A stretch of DNA of 13,309 bases from contig CAZGCI010000098.1 of NCBI GenBank assembly GCA_964524185.1, forward strand, positions 1 to 13,309, in the 5' to 3' direction. The notes beneath the pieces were generated by a model. It ran no database searches. It was not told where the DNA came from and worked only from the letters and a program-made list of their open reading frames with translations. Positions 1 to 4,865 of this stretch are shown one piece after another; within the stretch, counting starts at the first letter, position 1, and every line of letters starts with the position of its first letter. The position numbers and the translations under genes are program-made. Source of the DNA: Thiohalocapsa sp964524185. GTDB taxonomy: Bacteria > Pseudomonadota > Gammaproteobacteria > Chromatiales > Chromatiaceae.

Positions 1-160
1 TTGGCCGAACGCTTATATGCCCAAGTGTACTGGAGTCCACGCCGATCTGAAATCCGGTAGGAGTAGGGGTCAGCGCTTGACTTTGCACCTTTGGCGGTCG
101 GCCCGCCCATCCGCCGCGTGTGTCGCTTCAACGCCATCCGCAAACGCTGGATTGATAAGG
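1..160. other. Non-coding left edge
   Basis: I find no believable gene here. The 103-codon open frame from 17 crosses the following repeat and has no recognisable protein features. The only structure seen is one degenerate hairpin-repeat arm at 66-89. Confidence 0.4.
66..89 (+). repeat. Degenerate GGGGTCAG repeat arm
   Basis: The segment reads GGGGTCAGCGCTTGACTTTG then CACC. It resembles the left arm of the hairpin repeat found repeatedly between 2943 and 7016 (GGGGTCAGGTCTTGAA...GCAAC), with several substitutions. No matching right arm was seen nearby. This is either a decayed copy or a member of a related repeat family. Confidence 0.35.
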
Positions 161-183
161 AGGAAAAAGGGGCCAGGCTCAAT
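161..183 (+). repeat. Second-family inverted repeat, left arm
   Basis: The segment AGGAAAAAGGGGCCAGGCTC followed by AAT is an imperfect inverted match to ATTGAGCCCAGCCGCCTTTT at 511-533. The two arms face each other across about 330 bp and enclose a transposase fragment. The sequence differs from the GGGGTCAGGTCTTGAA family found further right, so it is probably the repeat cognate to this different transposase. Confidence 0.6.
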
Positions 184-504
184 TTATAGTGGCACGTCGC
201 CCTGCCCTGCACCGTCTGCTGATGCCGCTTCGTCCCGTTTTCGGGGCCTGCCGCGCTTGCGCAGCGCCCGGCGCTGGCCGCTCATGGCCTCGATTGCCCG
301 ATCGAAGCGGTCGTTGCCGATCGGCTGATCCTGGTTGAGGGCCAGGCGCAGGTCGCTGAGTGGCTCCTTGTCGAGCGCCCCGCGGAACAGTTCCCGATAG
401 GCAGCACGGCGCGCGCCGTCGTCAGCGCCGAAGGCGAGGGAAAGCGGGTGCGGCGACAGCAGCGCGTCCGACGCGCCGAGGGCGCTGGCGCGGTAGCTGG
501 ACCA
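184..504 (-). pseudogene. C-terminal remnant of IS200-like/RAYT transposase
   Basis: The leftward frame encodes WSSYRASALGASDALLSPHP, then a segment with AAYRELFR, LALNQDQPIGNDRF and a basic GQRRALRKRGRPRK tail. From memory this is the C-terminal part of the IS200-like/REP-associated transposases (COG1943-type) that begin PRRPRI. The N-terminal catalytic domain, with the HUH motif and nucleophilic tyrosine, is absent. The frame can be extended to a TTG at 543, but the extra residues (TAQKKAAGLNLC) look like translated repeat rather than transposase. Homology starts about 36 nt beyond the end of the DUF5615 gene. The stop codon (184-186) abuts the left repeat arm. It cannot be active; it is a relic left inside its repeat pair. 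Confidence 0.75.
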
Positions 505-510
505 GCAGAG

Positions 511-533
511 ATTGAGCCCAGCCGCCTTTTTTT
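511..533 (+). repeat. Second-family inverted repeat, right arm
   Basis: ATTGAGCCCAGCCGCCTTTT then TTT is the inverted partner of 161-183, with a few mismatches. It lies a few bases upstream of the point where transposase homology starts and just beyond the 3' end of the DUF5615 gene. The T-run is on the plus strand, so it would not serve as a U-tract for the leftward operon. Confidence 0.55.
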
Positions 534-539
534 GCGCAG

Positions 540-887
540 TCAATTGCCGCGGGCACTTGTGAGCATCAGCAGCGTCTCTTCAGGGTCGGCGACGAAGCGT
601 GCGATCGCTGACCGGGAGTGCATCAGGAGTTGCTGGATCGCTGCGGTGCCGGCATTGCTAACCTTGAGCCAGACGACTTTTGGCGGTGCGCCGTACTGAA
701 AGCTGCGCTGACGGAAGTCGTTGTCTTTGGAGACCAGGACATAGCCTTGGGTGCGGGCTAACTCCCAGACCGTTGTATCGCTGGCACCCCGCAGACCGAG
801 TAGCTCGACTTGGGTGGTGCCGGGGTACTGCGCGGCGAGCGAGGCGGCGAGCCGGGGGCTCAGATTCTCGTCAAGCAGCAGCTTCAT
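540..887 (-). CDS. DUF5615 PIN-like toxin
   Basis: This 115-residue protein begins MKLLLDENLSPRLAASLAA and has VLVSKDNDFRQRSFQYGAPP near residues 51-70. These are the two signature acidic patches (LLDENLS and SKDNDF) of DUF5615, a PIN-like fold predicted to be a toxin RNase. Its length is normal for the family. The gene is downstream of a DUF433 gene and its ATG overlaps that gene's 3' end by 17 bp, which suggests translational coupling. DUF433-DUF5615 is a recurrent pair interpreted as a toxin-antitoxin module; that function is inferred from family and context. The ATG at 887 fits the family N-terminus. The last residues stop just short of the transposase remnant's repeat arm, so the 3' end seems complete. 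Confidence 0.85.
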   Translation of the reverse strand: MKLLLDENLSPRLAASLAAQYPGTTQVELLGLRGASDTTVWELARTQGYVLVSKDNDFRQRSFQYGAPPKVVWLKVSNAGTAAIQQLLMHSRSAIARFVADPEETLLMLTSARGN

Positions 888-1113
888 CTGGGGCCGCCGT
901 GGCCAGGCGACGCTCCCGTTGTGCGGCGAACATCAGCGCCGCGCGAAGGTGTTCCGGGCGCAGGCTCGGAAAGTCTGCCAAGATCTCGTCTTCGGTCATA
1001 CCGCCGGCGAGGTACTCCAACAGATCATAGACCGTGATGCGGGTGCCTCGGATGCAGGGCTTGCCGCCGCGGATGTCGGGGTCGATGGCAATCAGGTCGT
1101 TGAGCTCGCGCAT
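871..1113 (-). CDS. DUF433 antitoxin-like protein
   Basis: An 80-residue protein beginning MRELNDLIAIDPDIRGGKPC and continuing with IRGTRITVYDLLEYLAGGMT, then EDEILADFPSL. This is the characteristic DUF433 core (a helix-turn-helix-like fold), in which GGKPCIRGTRI is the hallmark. DUF433 proteins accompany DUF5615 proteins and are taken to be the DNA-binding antitoxin. I chose the ATG at 1113 because the family starts a few residues before this motif. An upstream in-frame ATG at 1248 would add 45 residues with no family resemblance. The 3' end overlaps the downstream toxin gene by 17 bp. The C-terminal tail is Ala-rich and poorly conserved, as expected for the part that could bind the toxin. 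Confidence 0.85.
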   Translation of the reverse strand: MRELNDLIAIDPDIRGGKPCIRGTRITVYDLLEYLAGGMTEDEILADFPSLRPEHLRAALMFAAQRERRLATAAPDEAAA

Positions 1114-1371
1114 GATTGAGTCCGGCGCACTGAGGGCGCGTAGTTGACTGAACGAGGCGATATCTTTGGATTGTCGCGAGGTGGCAGGGACGGCGCAAGC
1201 TCGTGTGCAAAGTGTGCTGGATTGGGAGCAGGTCTTGTCGTGCAACAATCGATGACCTCGGTTGCCTATGTTGTTTGGTGCCCAGGCTTCCCGCGCGCAC
1301 CCTACTGTGCTCTGCGTGACGCAAAGCAGGTGATGTCAACGCACGGCGTCGGCACCTGATGGGATCGGATG

Positions 1372-1388
1372 TTGCATTGCAAGACCCC
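1372..1388 (+). repeat. Hairpin-repeat right-arm fragment
   Basis: TTGCATTGCAAGACCCC matches the right arm of the main hairpin-repeat family (TTGCATTTCAAGAC(CTGA)CCCC) with one substitution and with CTGA missing. No left arm is visible upstream. It lies 5' of vapB copy 1 and marks the left boundary of the repeat-punctuated module series. Confidence 0.6.
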
Positions 1389-1418
1389 ATCGAGGCTGGT
1401 TTTAGCGTGGGAATCGCG

Positions 1419-1448
1419 TACACTAGACCAATCAACCGACTAGTCTAG
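1419..1448 (+). promoter_or_regulatory. vapBC copy 1 promoter/operator candidate
   Basis: Half sites CTAGAC (1423-1428) and GTCTAG (1443-1448) form an inverted repeat with a 14-bp spacer. The second overlaps the palindrome GACTAGTC (1438-1445). A TACACT at 1419-1424 is a possible -10 box, although the upstream -35 match is weak. The repeat is 10-35 bp before the ATG, where Phd-family antitoxins autoregulate. This element is absent upstream of vapBC copy 2. Confidence 0.45.
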
Positions 1449-1458
1449 AGAGATTCTG

Positions 1459-1701
1459 ATGTACCCGGAAATCGGCTCCTACGACGCCAAGACCAAACTG
1501 CCCGAGCTGTTGCGCGAGGTCCAGGCAGGGCAGCGCTACACCATTACGCTGAGGGGTAAGCCAGTCGCGGAGCTGGTGCCTGTGCAGCGCGCCGGCCAGG
1601 GCGAGATCCAAAAGGCGATCGCGGCGATGCGCGCCGCGCCCAAGATCAAAGGCGTGGTCACCGCCGATCTGGAGCGCTGGATTGCCGAAGGCCGACGATA
1701 A
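1459..1701 (+). CDS. Phd/YefM-family antitoxin, copy 1
   Basis: An 80-residue protein beginning MYPEIGSYDAKTKLPELLRE and continuing VQAGQRYTITLRGKPVAELV. This is the standard N-terminal Phd/YefM DNA-binding and dimerisation domain (YDAKTKLPELL, then RGKPVAELVP). The C-terminal part, ending KGVVTADLERWIAEGRR, is the likely toxin-binding helix. Such antitoxins repress their own promoter and neutralise a PIN toxin encoded downstream. The ATG at 1459 gives the family-typical start, with a weak GAGAGA ribosome site. The stop TAA (1699-1701) sits where copy 2 has the overlapping ATGA start/stop. This copy has its complete 5' end and operator, unlike copy 2. Confidence 0.9.
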   Translation: MYPEIGSYDAKTKLPELLREVQAGQRYTITLRGKPVAELVPVQRAGQGEIQKAIAAMRAAPKIKGVVTADLERWIAEGRR

Positions 1702-1706
1702 GTCTG

Positions 1707-2126
1707 GTGCTCGACGCCTCGGCCGCGTTGGCCTGGATGTTCGAGCGGGCCGATGCCGGTGAGGTCGCCTTGGCCGATCGGCTGCTCGATGACCTTGCGA
1801 CCCAGTCGGTTTGGGTCCCGAGCCTGTGGCACCTTGAAGTGGCCAATGCCTTGCTGACCGCTGAGCGGCGCGGCATTGCTAAAGAGGCGCAAGTCATCGA
1901 TTACCTGCAGCGCCTCTCCAGGCTGCCCATCGTCACGGACGAGGCCGAGATCTCGCACCGGCAAGAAAGCATTATGGCGCTGGGCCGGCAGTTCCAGCTG
2001 ACCGCCTATGACGCGACCTACCTGGAGCTGGCGCTGCGCACTGATTCCACGCTGGCCACATTCGATACCAAGCTGGCCACCGCCATGCAACACGCCGGCG
2101 GGCGGACGTACCCGGAACGGCAGTGA
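1707..2126 (+). CDS. vapC: VapC PIN-domain toxin, copy 1 (ATG start lost)
   Basis: A PIN-domain endoribonuclease (VapC family) reading LDASAALAWMFERADAGEVA, then LEVANALLTAERRG, YDATYLELAL and LATFDTKLATA. With the numbering of the intact copy 2 start, the acidic active-site set is D6, E47, D105 and D123, and all four are present. VapC toxins usually cleave tRNA or rRNA. The expected start codon, equivalent to 4303 in copy 2, is ATA at 1698-1700. The same base change turns the overlapping antitoxin stop from TGA to TAA. Translation could begin at GTG 1707, which removes three residues before the first strand, or at CTG 1704. The body is uninterrupted to 2126. It may be a weakly expressed toxin or an early pseudogene; the intact catalytic residues favour the former. 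Confidence 0.75.
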   Translation: MLDASAALAWMFERADAGEVALADRLLDDLATQSVWVPSLWHLEVANALLTAERRGIAKEAQVIDYLQRLSRLPIVTDEAEISHRQESIMALGRQFQLTAYDATYLELALRTDSTLATFDTKLATAMQHAGGRTYPERQ

Positions 2127-2150
2127 CCTCCAAAACAGCGCCCAGTTGTG

Positions 2151-2167
2151 TTGCATTTCAAGACCCC
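2151..2167 (+). repeat. Hairpin-repeat right-arm half copy
   Basis: TTGCATTTCAAGACCCC starts 25 bp after the vapC copy 1 stop. An equivalent arm starts 25 bp after the vapC copy 2 stop (4756-4777), so the arm belongs to the duplicated block. No left arm is present. It falls between two convergent genes, vapC copy 1 and the leftward PIN toxin ending at 2204. Confidence 0.75.
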
Positions 2168-2203
2168 GTGAGCTGAGCTAAATGGTGAGCCCATTCTGAC
2201 TCA

Positions 2204-2608
2204 CTAGGGTTGGACGAGCTCGAACCCGTGCTCGGCGAAGTGCCGATCGAACGCTAAGGCTTGGCGGACACCGAGCCGCCGCATGATCTGGAAGCTACAA
2301 CAATCGACCAGGCTCAGGCGCCGGCGATTGGCGGTCAACAGGGCACTGACGGCCGCGGCGTGATCCTGCTCCAGCACCCAGTGCACCGAGACCACGGGTA
2401 GGATGTCCTCATGCAGCGCTCGGACGGCATCGAGACCTAAGCGCGACTGGGTCAACGCGAAGGATTCGACAAGCACGTAGCTGCTGGTCAACAGCAATGC
2501 CGGCGTATCCGCCGATAGCAGCGCGGTCCAGGTTTGCCGCGCCAACGCGTGGGCGTTGTCGTCCCGATCGAGGATGGCGAAGAAGGCGGAGGTGTCGACG
2601 AAGATCAC
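2204..2608 (-). CDS. vapC: VapC PIN-domain toxin (RHH-paired)
   Basis: A 134-residue PIN-domain protein starting (M)IFVDTSAFFAILDRDDNAH. The four conserved acidic positions are visible: D5 in FVDTSA, E48 in YVLVES, D102 in LSLVDCCSF and D121 in AFDRHF. Length and motif spacing are typical of VapC endoribonucleases. The start is GTG at 2608, overlapping the upstream antitoxin stop as TAGTG, a one-base overlap that indicates coupled translation. The partner is a ribbon-helix-helix antitoxin rather than a Phd-type one, so this module is unrelated in origin to the two flanking Phd-vapC copies. The target RNA cannot be read from the sequence. Confidence 0.9.
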   Translation of the reverse strand: MIFVDTSAFFAILDRDDNAHALARQTWTALLSADTPALLLTSSYVLVESFALTQSRLGLDAVRALHEDILPVVSVHWVLEQDHAAAVSALLTANRRRLSLVDCCSFQIMRRLGVRQALAFDRHFAEHGFELVQP

Positions 2609-2853
2609 TACTCGAAGGCGTCTGGCAGATAATCGTCATGACGCTCGGCGATGTCTCGATGGCCCGACGCAAAGTGGCCGGCGGCGGCGATGGCACGGCG
2701 GCGGCGCTCGTCCGTGGTCGGCTGGGCGCGCGCATCGATCCATCTGTCGACGGCACGGCGTACGATCTCAGACACCGATGCCTGCTCGCTGGCCGCTTGC
2801 TCGCGCAACAGGCGCAGTTGATCCTCGCTGAATTGGATCTGCATCCGAACCAT
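2608..2853 (-). CDS. vapB: Ribbon-helix-helix antitoxin (VapB-like)
   Basis: An 81-residue protein starting MVRMQIQFSEDQLRLLREQA. The strand MQIQFSEDQ followed by two helices, with SVSEIVRRAVDRWID at about residues 27-41, is the ribbon-helix-helix (CopG/Arc-type) fold used for operator binding. The C-terminal tail, rich in R/A/H and ending DDYLPDAFE, would wrap the PIN toxin encoded immediately downstream. Its stop overlaps the toxin GTG by one base. The ATG at 2853 was chosen, but the ATG three codons later (2844) would also give a normal RHH protein. An inverted repeat just upstream is a good autoregulatory operator candidate. Confidence 0.85.
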   Translation of the reverse strand: MVRMQIQFSEDQLRLLREQAASEQASVSEIVRRAVDRWIDARAQPTTDERRRRAIAAAGHFASGHRDIAERHDDYLPDAFE

Positions 2854-2857
2854 GTGT

Positions 2858-2902
2858 GTATGCCATCACCTTGCGAAATTTGATGGCAGTATAGCGGCAT
2901 AC
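2858..2902 (-). promoter_or_regulatory. Operator candidate for RHH-vapC module
   Basis: TGCCATCA (2861-2868) and TGATGGCA (2881-2888) form a perfect 8-bp inverted repeat with a 12-bp spacer. A further pair, GTATGCC (2858-2864) and GGCATAC (2896-2902), nests around it. The repeats begin 5 bp upstream of the antitoxin ATG, the usual site of RHH autorepression. Function is inferred from position. Confidence 0.5.
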
Positions 2903-2913
2903 GCACCGGAAAG

Positions 2914-3034
2914 GGGTCAGGCAAACGTGGGGTCACAAACGTGGGGTCAGGTCTTGAATTGCCACAGTTTCGAAATGGGCCCCGTCTTCGATCCCGGCGA
3001 ATGTCGTATTTCAAGACCCCATCAGTGACCCCAT
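2914..3034 (+). repeat. Hairpin repeat with multiplied tips
   Basis: The core element runs 2943-3020, from GGGGTCAGGTCTTGAATTGC to GTATTTCAAGACCCC, with the family's central sequence in recognisable form (CAGTTT...TTCGATCCCGGCGAATGTCG). Outside it the tip motif is iterated. On the left, GGGGTCA occurs three times, with an AAACGTGGGGTCA(C/G) unit present twice. On the right, ACCCCATCAG(T/C)G occurs twice. It separates the RHH-vapC module from the DUF2887 gene. Confidence 0.75.
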
Positions 3035-3076
3035 CAGCGACGACCGCGGTGCTGTTAGCTGCGCCGGGGCTCGTCT

Positions 3077-3970
3077 ATGCTGGCGGTTGTGAAGACCGAC
3101 CATCCGATCTACTTGTATCTGCGCAGCGGCCCGGAGGCGTTTCGGGTATTGACGGGAGGGCTGCGACTCGATGGCGCGTATCAGGTCTGCTCGCTGAGCA
3201 TCAAGGGCCTCGAGCGCCGCCTCGATGGCCTGGTCGAGCCCGATGGGCACCCCGGCCCCGCGTATGTGGTGGAGTTCCAGGCGCAAGCGCTGAGCAAGGC
3301 GCTCTACAATTTGAGCGCGAAGATCGGCCTCTATGGCGAGCAACACCCCGAGCGCGATGTGCTGGGTATCGCGGTGTTTCTGCGCGCGGCCGACGTCCCC
3401 GACCGCCCCAGTTGGGTGCACGCGCCGGGCTCGCCGATCCGGTGTGTCAGTCTCGATGGCGTGCTGCGCGAGCCGATGGCGCGCGAGCCGGAGAATCCGT
3501 ATGTGGCGGTGTTCGCGCCGCTGCTCATCGACAGCGACGCCGAGCTCACCGCGCGTGCCCCGGCGCTGTGGCAGACGATCCAACAGGCGCCGTTGGACGA
3601 AGAGCGCCGCGAGACGCTGTCCAATGTGCTGGAGTTTTGGTTTTTTGAACGCTTCCGTAACCTGACCGCACAGGAGATCTGGACCATGTTGAATGTGGTA
3701 ACCCCCATCCAAGAGACGAAGGCCTATCAGTCCATCTTTGCCGAGGGTGAGGCGAAGGGTGAGGCGAGGGGCGAGGCGAAGGGCAAGGTCGAGGGTAAGG
3801 CGGGAACACTGCGTCGGCAGCTCACCCGCCGCTTCGGCCCGCTGCCGGCGTGGGCCTTGCAGCGCGTTGCGGCGGCGCCCGAGGCACAGCTCGATGCGTG
3901 GCTGGATGGCATTTTCGATGCCACCAGCGTCGAGGATCTGCTCCGTGCGGCGCCCGATGGGGGACGGTAA
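3077..3970 (+). CDS. DUF2887/DUF4351 PD-(D/E)XK nuclease-like protein
   Basis: A 297-residue protein. Residues about 5-210 resemble DUF2887, including VKTDHPIYLYLRSGPEAFRV, RRLDGLVEP and YVVEFQAQ. D50 and the E66-x-Q68 pair look like the D...ExQ core of a PD-(D/E)XK nuclease fold, as in the Rpn/'transposase-like' nucleases. Residues about 222-243 are a low-complexity G-E-A-K linker encoded by 12-bp tandem repeats. Residues about 244-291 (LRRQLTRRFGPLPAWALQRV onward) match DUF4351. Family members are multicopy in cyanobacteria and purple sulfur bacteria and are thought to act on DNA, possibly promoting recombination; no precise role is known. A GTG at 3089 (VKTDHPIYLY) may be the true start, since homologues begin about there. 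Hairpin repeats flank the gene on both sides. Confidence 0.85.
   Translation: MLAVVKTDHPIYLYLRSGPEAFRVLTGGLRLDGAYQVCSLSIKGLERRLDGLVEPDGHPGPAYVVEFQAQALSKALYNLSAKIGLYGEQHPERDVLGIAVFLRAADVPDRPSWVHAPGSPIRCVSLDGVLREPMAREPENPYVAVFAPLLIDSDAELTARAPALWQTIQQAPLDEERRETLSNVLEFWFFERFRNLTAQEIWTMLNVVTPIQETKAYQSIFAEGEAKGEARGEAKGKVEGKAGTLRRQLTRRFGPLPAWALQRVAAAPEAQLDAWLDGIFDATSVEDLLRAAPDGGR
3746..3805 (+). repeat. 12-bp tandem repeat inside DUF2887 gene
   Basis: Successive 12-bp units such as GGTGAGGCGAAG, GGTGAGGCGAGG, GGCGAGGCGAAG and GGCAAGGTCGAG encode the G-E-A-K linker between the nuclease-like domain and DUF4351. Units stay in frame, so changes in copy number would alter linker length without breaking the protein. 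Confidence 0.75.
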
Positions 3971-3991
3971 TCGCGACCGCCGCGCGCGAGT

Positions 3992-4074
3992 GGGGTCAGG
4001 TCTTGAAATGCAATAGTTTGGAGCTGACGCCTCCTCTCGACCCCGGCCAATGTTGCATTTCAAGACCTGACCCC
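3992..4074 (+). repeat. Hairpin repeat, complete 83-bp copy
   Basis: Left arm 3992-4013 (GGGGTCAGGTCTTGAAATGC plus AA) and right arm 4053-4074 are perfect 22-bp reverse complements around a 39-bp centre (TAGTTTGGAGCTGACG... CCGGCCAATG). TTGG/CCAA in the centre could extend the pairing. The copy at 5512-5594 has the same length and nearly the same centre. The element lies between the DUF2887 stop and the truncated vapB copy 2, and the surviving vapB coding sequence begins 10 bp beyond it. Confidence 0.9.
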
Positions 4075-4084
4075 GTCGAGACAG

Positions 4085-4306
4085 TACGACGCCAGGATCA
4101 AAGGGCCCGAGCTGTTGCACGAGGTCCAGGCTGGGCAGCGCTACACCATCACGCTGAGGGGCGAGCCAGTCGCGGAGCTGGTGCCTGTGCAGCGCGCTGG
4201 CCAGGGCGAGATCCAAAAGGCGATCGCGGCGATGCGCGCCGCGCCCAGGATCAAGGGCGTGGTCACCGCCGATCTGGAGCGCTGGATTGCCGAAGGCCGA
4301 CGATGA
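4085..4306 (+). pseudogene. Phd-family antitoxin, copy 2, 5'-truncated
   Basis: From 4085 the frame reads YDARIKGPELLHEVQAGQRY and then matches copy 1 to the end (KGVVTADLERWIAEGRR) without indels. The first seven residues of copy 1 (MYPEIGS), its ATG and its operator are missing. Upstream, the frame runs through the hairpin-repeat arm to an in-frame TGA at 4025 with no ATG or GTG. The only plausible starts are TTG at 4115, preceded by AAAGGG and giving 63 residues, or a CTG inside the repeat. The YDAK-to-YDAR and KTKLPELL-to-RIKGPELL changes also hit the DNA-binding part. The toxin-binding half is intact, so a truncated product might still neutralise VapC while being unable to autoregulate. 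Confidence 0.7.
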
Positions 4307-4731
4307 GTCTGGTGCTCGACGCCTCGGCCGCGTTGGCCTGGATGTTCGAGCGGGCCGATCCCGGTGCGGTCGCGTTGGCCGATCGGCTGCTCGATGACGT
4401 GGCGACCCAGTCGGTTTGGGTCCCTCGCCCCTGGCAACTTGAGGTGGCTCATGCCTTGCTGACCGCTGAGCGGCGCGGTGTTGCAAAGGCAGCGCAAGTC
4501 ATCGGTTACCTGCAGCGCCTGTCGCGGCTGCCGATCATTCCGGACGAGGCGGAAGTCCCGCACCGGCAAGCAATCATCATGGCACTGGGCCGGCAATTCC
4601 AGCTGAGCGCCTGTGACGCAACCTCCCTGGAGCGGGCGCTGCGCACCGGGTCCACGCTGGCCACATTCGGCACCAACCTGGCCACCGCCATGCAACACGC
4701 CGGCGGGCGGACGTACCCGGAACGGCAGTGA
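4303..4731 (+). CDS. vapC: VapC PIN-domain toxin, copy 2 (active site altered)
   Basis: A 142-residue PIN-domain protein starting MSLVLDASAALAWMFERADP. The ATG overlaps the antitoxin stop as ATGA, the usual coupled arrangement. D6, E47 (LEVAHALL) and D105 (CDATSLERAL) are present. The fourth acidic position is glycine: LATFGTNLATA at residue 123, where copy 1 has LATFDTKLATA. Neighbouring changes in the same helix (Y to C, Y to S and L to R compared with YDATYLELAL) also depart from the PIN consensus. The fold is probably retained, but metal binding and RNase activity may be reduced or lost. Copy 1 and copy 2 clearly share one ancestor: the spacing is identical over 647 bp, through to the downstream repeat arm. 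It is possibly a decaying toxin. Confidence 0.85.
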   Translation: MSLVLDASAALAWMFERADPGAVALADRLLDDVATQSVWVPRPWQLEVAHALLTAERRGVAKAAQVIGYLQRLSRLPIIPDEAEVPHRQAIIMALGRQFQLSACDATSLERALRTGSTLATFGTNLATAMQHAGGRTYPERQ

Positions 4732-4755
4732 CCTCCGAAGCAGCGCCGATTTCTG

Positions 4756-4794
4756 TTGCATTTCAAGACCTGACCCCGGCCGTGACCCCGGCCG
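4756..4794 (+). repeat. Hairpin-repeat right-arm half copy with tip duplication
   Basis: TTGCATTTCAAGACCTGACC plus CC (4756-4777) is a full right arm with no left partner, 25 bp after the vapC copy 2 stop. Its outer tip continues as two tandem TGACCCCGGCCG units (4771-4794). Comparable tip iteration is seen at 2914-3034. Confidence 0.8.
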
Positions 4795-4805
4795 TGCTTC
4801 GCCGC

Positions 4806-4842
4806 TGGACGTACGCGTACGCTATGAATACAATCTCGTACG
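4806..4842 (+). promoter_or_regulatory. Promoter and CGTACG operator of the Phd-vapC module
   Basis: TGGACG (4806-4811, four of six to the -35 consensus) and TACAAT (4829-4834, five of six to the -10 consensus) are separated by 17 bp, a good sigma-70 promoter. The spacer contains the perfect 12-bp palindrome CGTACGCGTACG (4810-4821). A third CGTACG lies at 4837-4842 near the start site. Repeated CGTACG sites overlapping the promoter suggest autorepression by the downstream antitoxin. Confidence 0.6.
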
Positions 4843-4865
4843 TTCTGAGCCGAGGTATTGACTGA

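Larger units (their letters stand above)
1114..1458. other. Divergent intergenic region
   Basis: This 345-bp gap separates the leftward DUF433 gene from the rightward vapB copy 1, so it should contain both promoters. Seen inside are a fragment CGCGCGCACCCTACTGTGC (1291-1309) resembling the dispersed repeat at 8915-9123, an 11-bp palindrome TGCGTGACGCA (1313-1323), a hairpin-repeat half copy at 1372-1388, and the vapB operator-like repeats at 1423-1448. I see no gene in it. A 71-codon frame from 1144 has no protein-like features. Confidence 0.5.

Noticed and set aside
3011..4486. Leftward 491-codon open frame antisense to the DUF2887 and vapBC copy 2 genes
   Set aside because: It is Arg/His/Gln-rich, has no recognisable domain, and is explained as a shadow of GC-rich rightward genes whose families are clear.
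3850..4731. One long rightward frame joining the DUF2887 3' end, the hairpin repeat and vapC copy 2, possibly a fusion protein
   Set aside because: The part before 4303 is out of frame with both DUF2887 and vapB and translates repeat DNA. The ATG at 4303 gives the normal VapC start.
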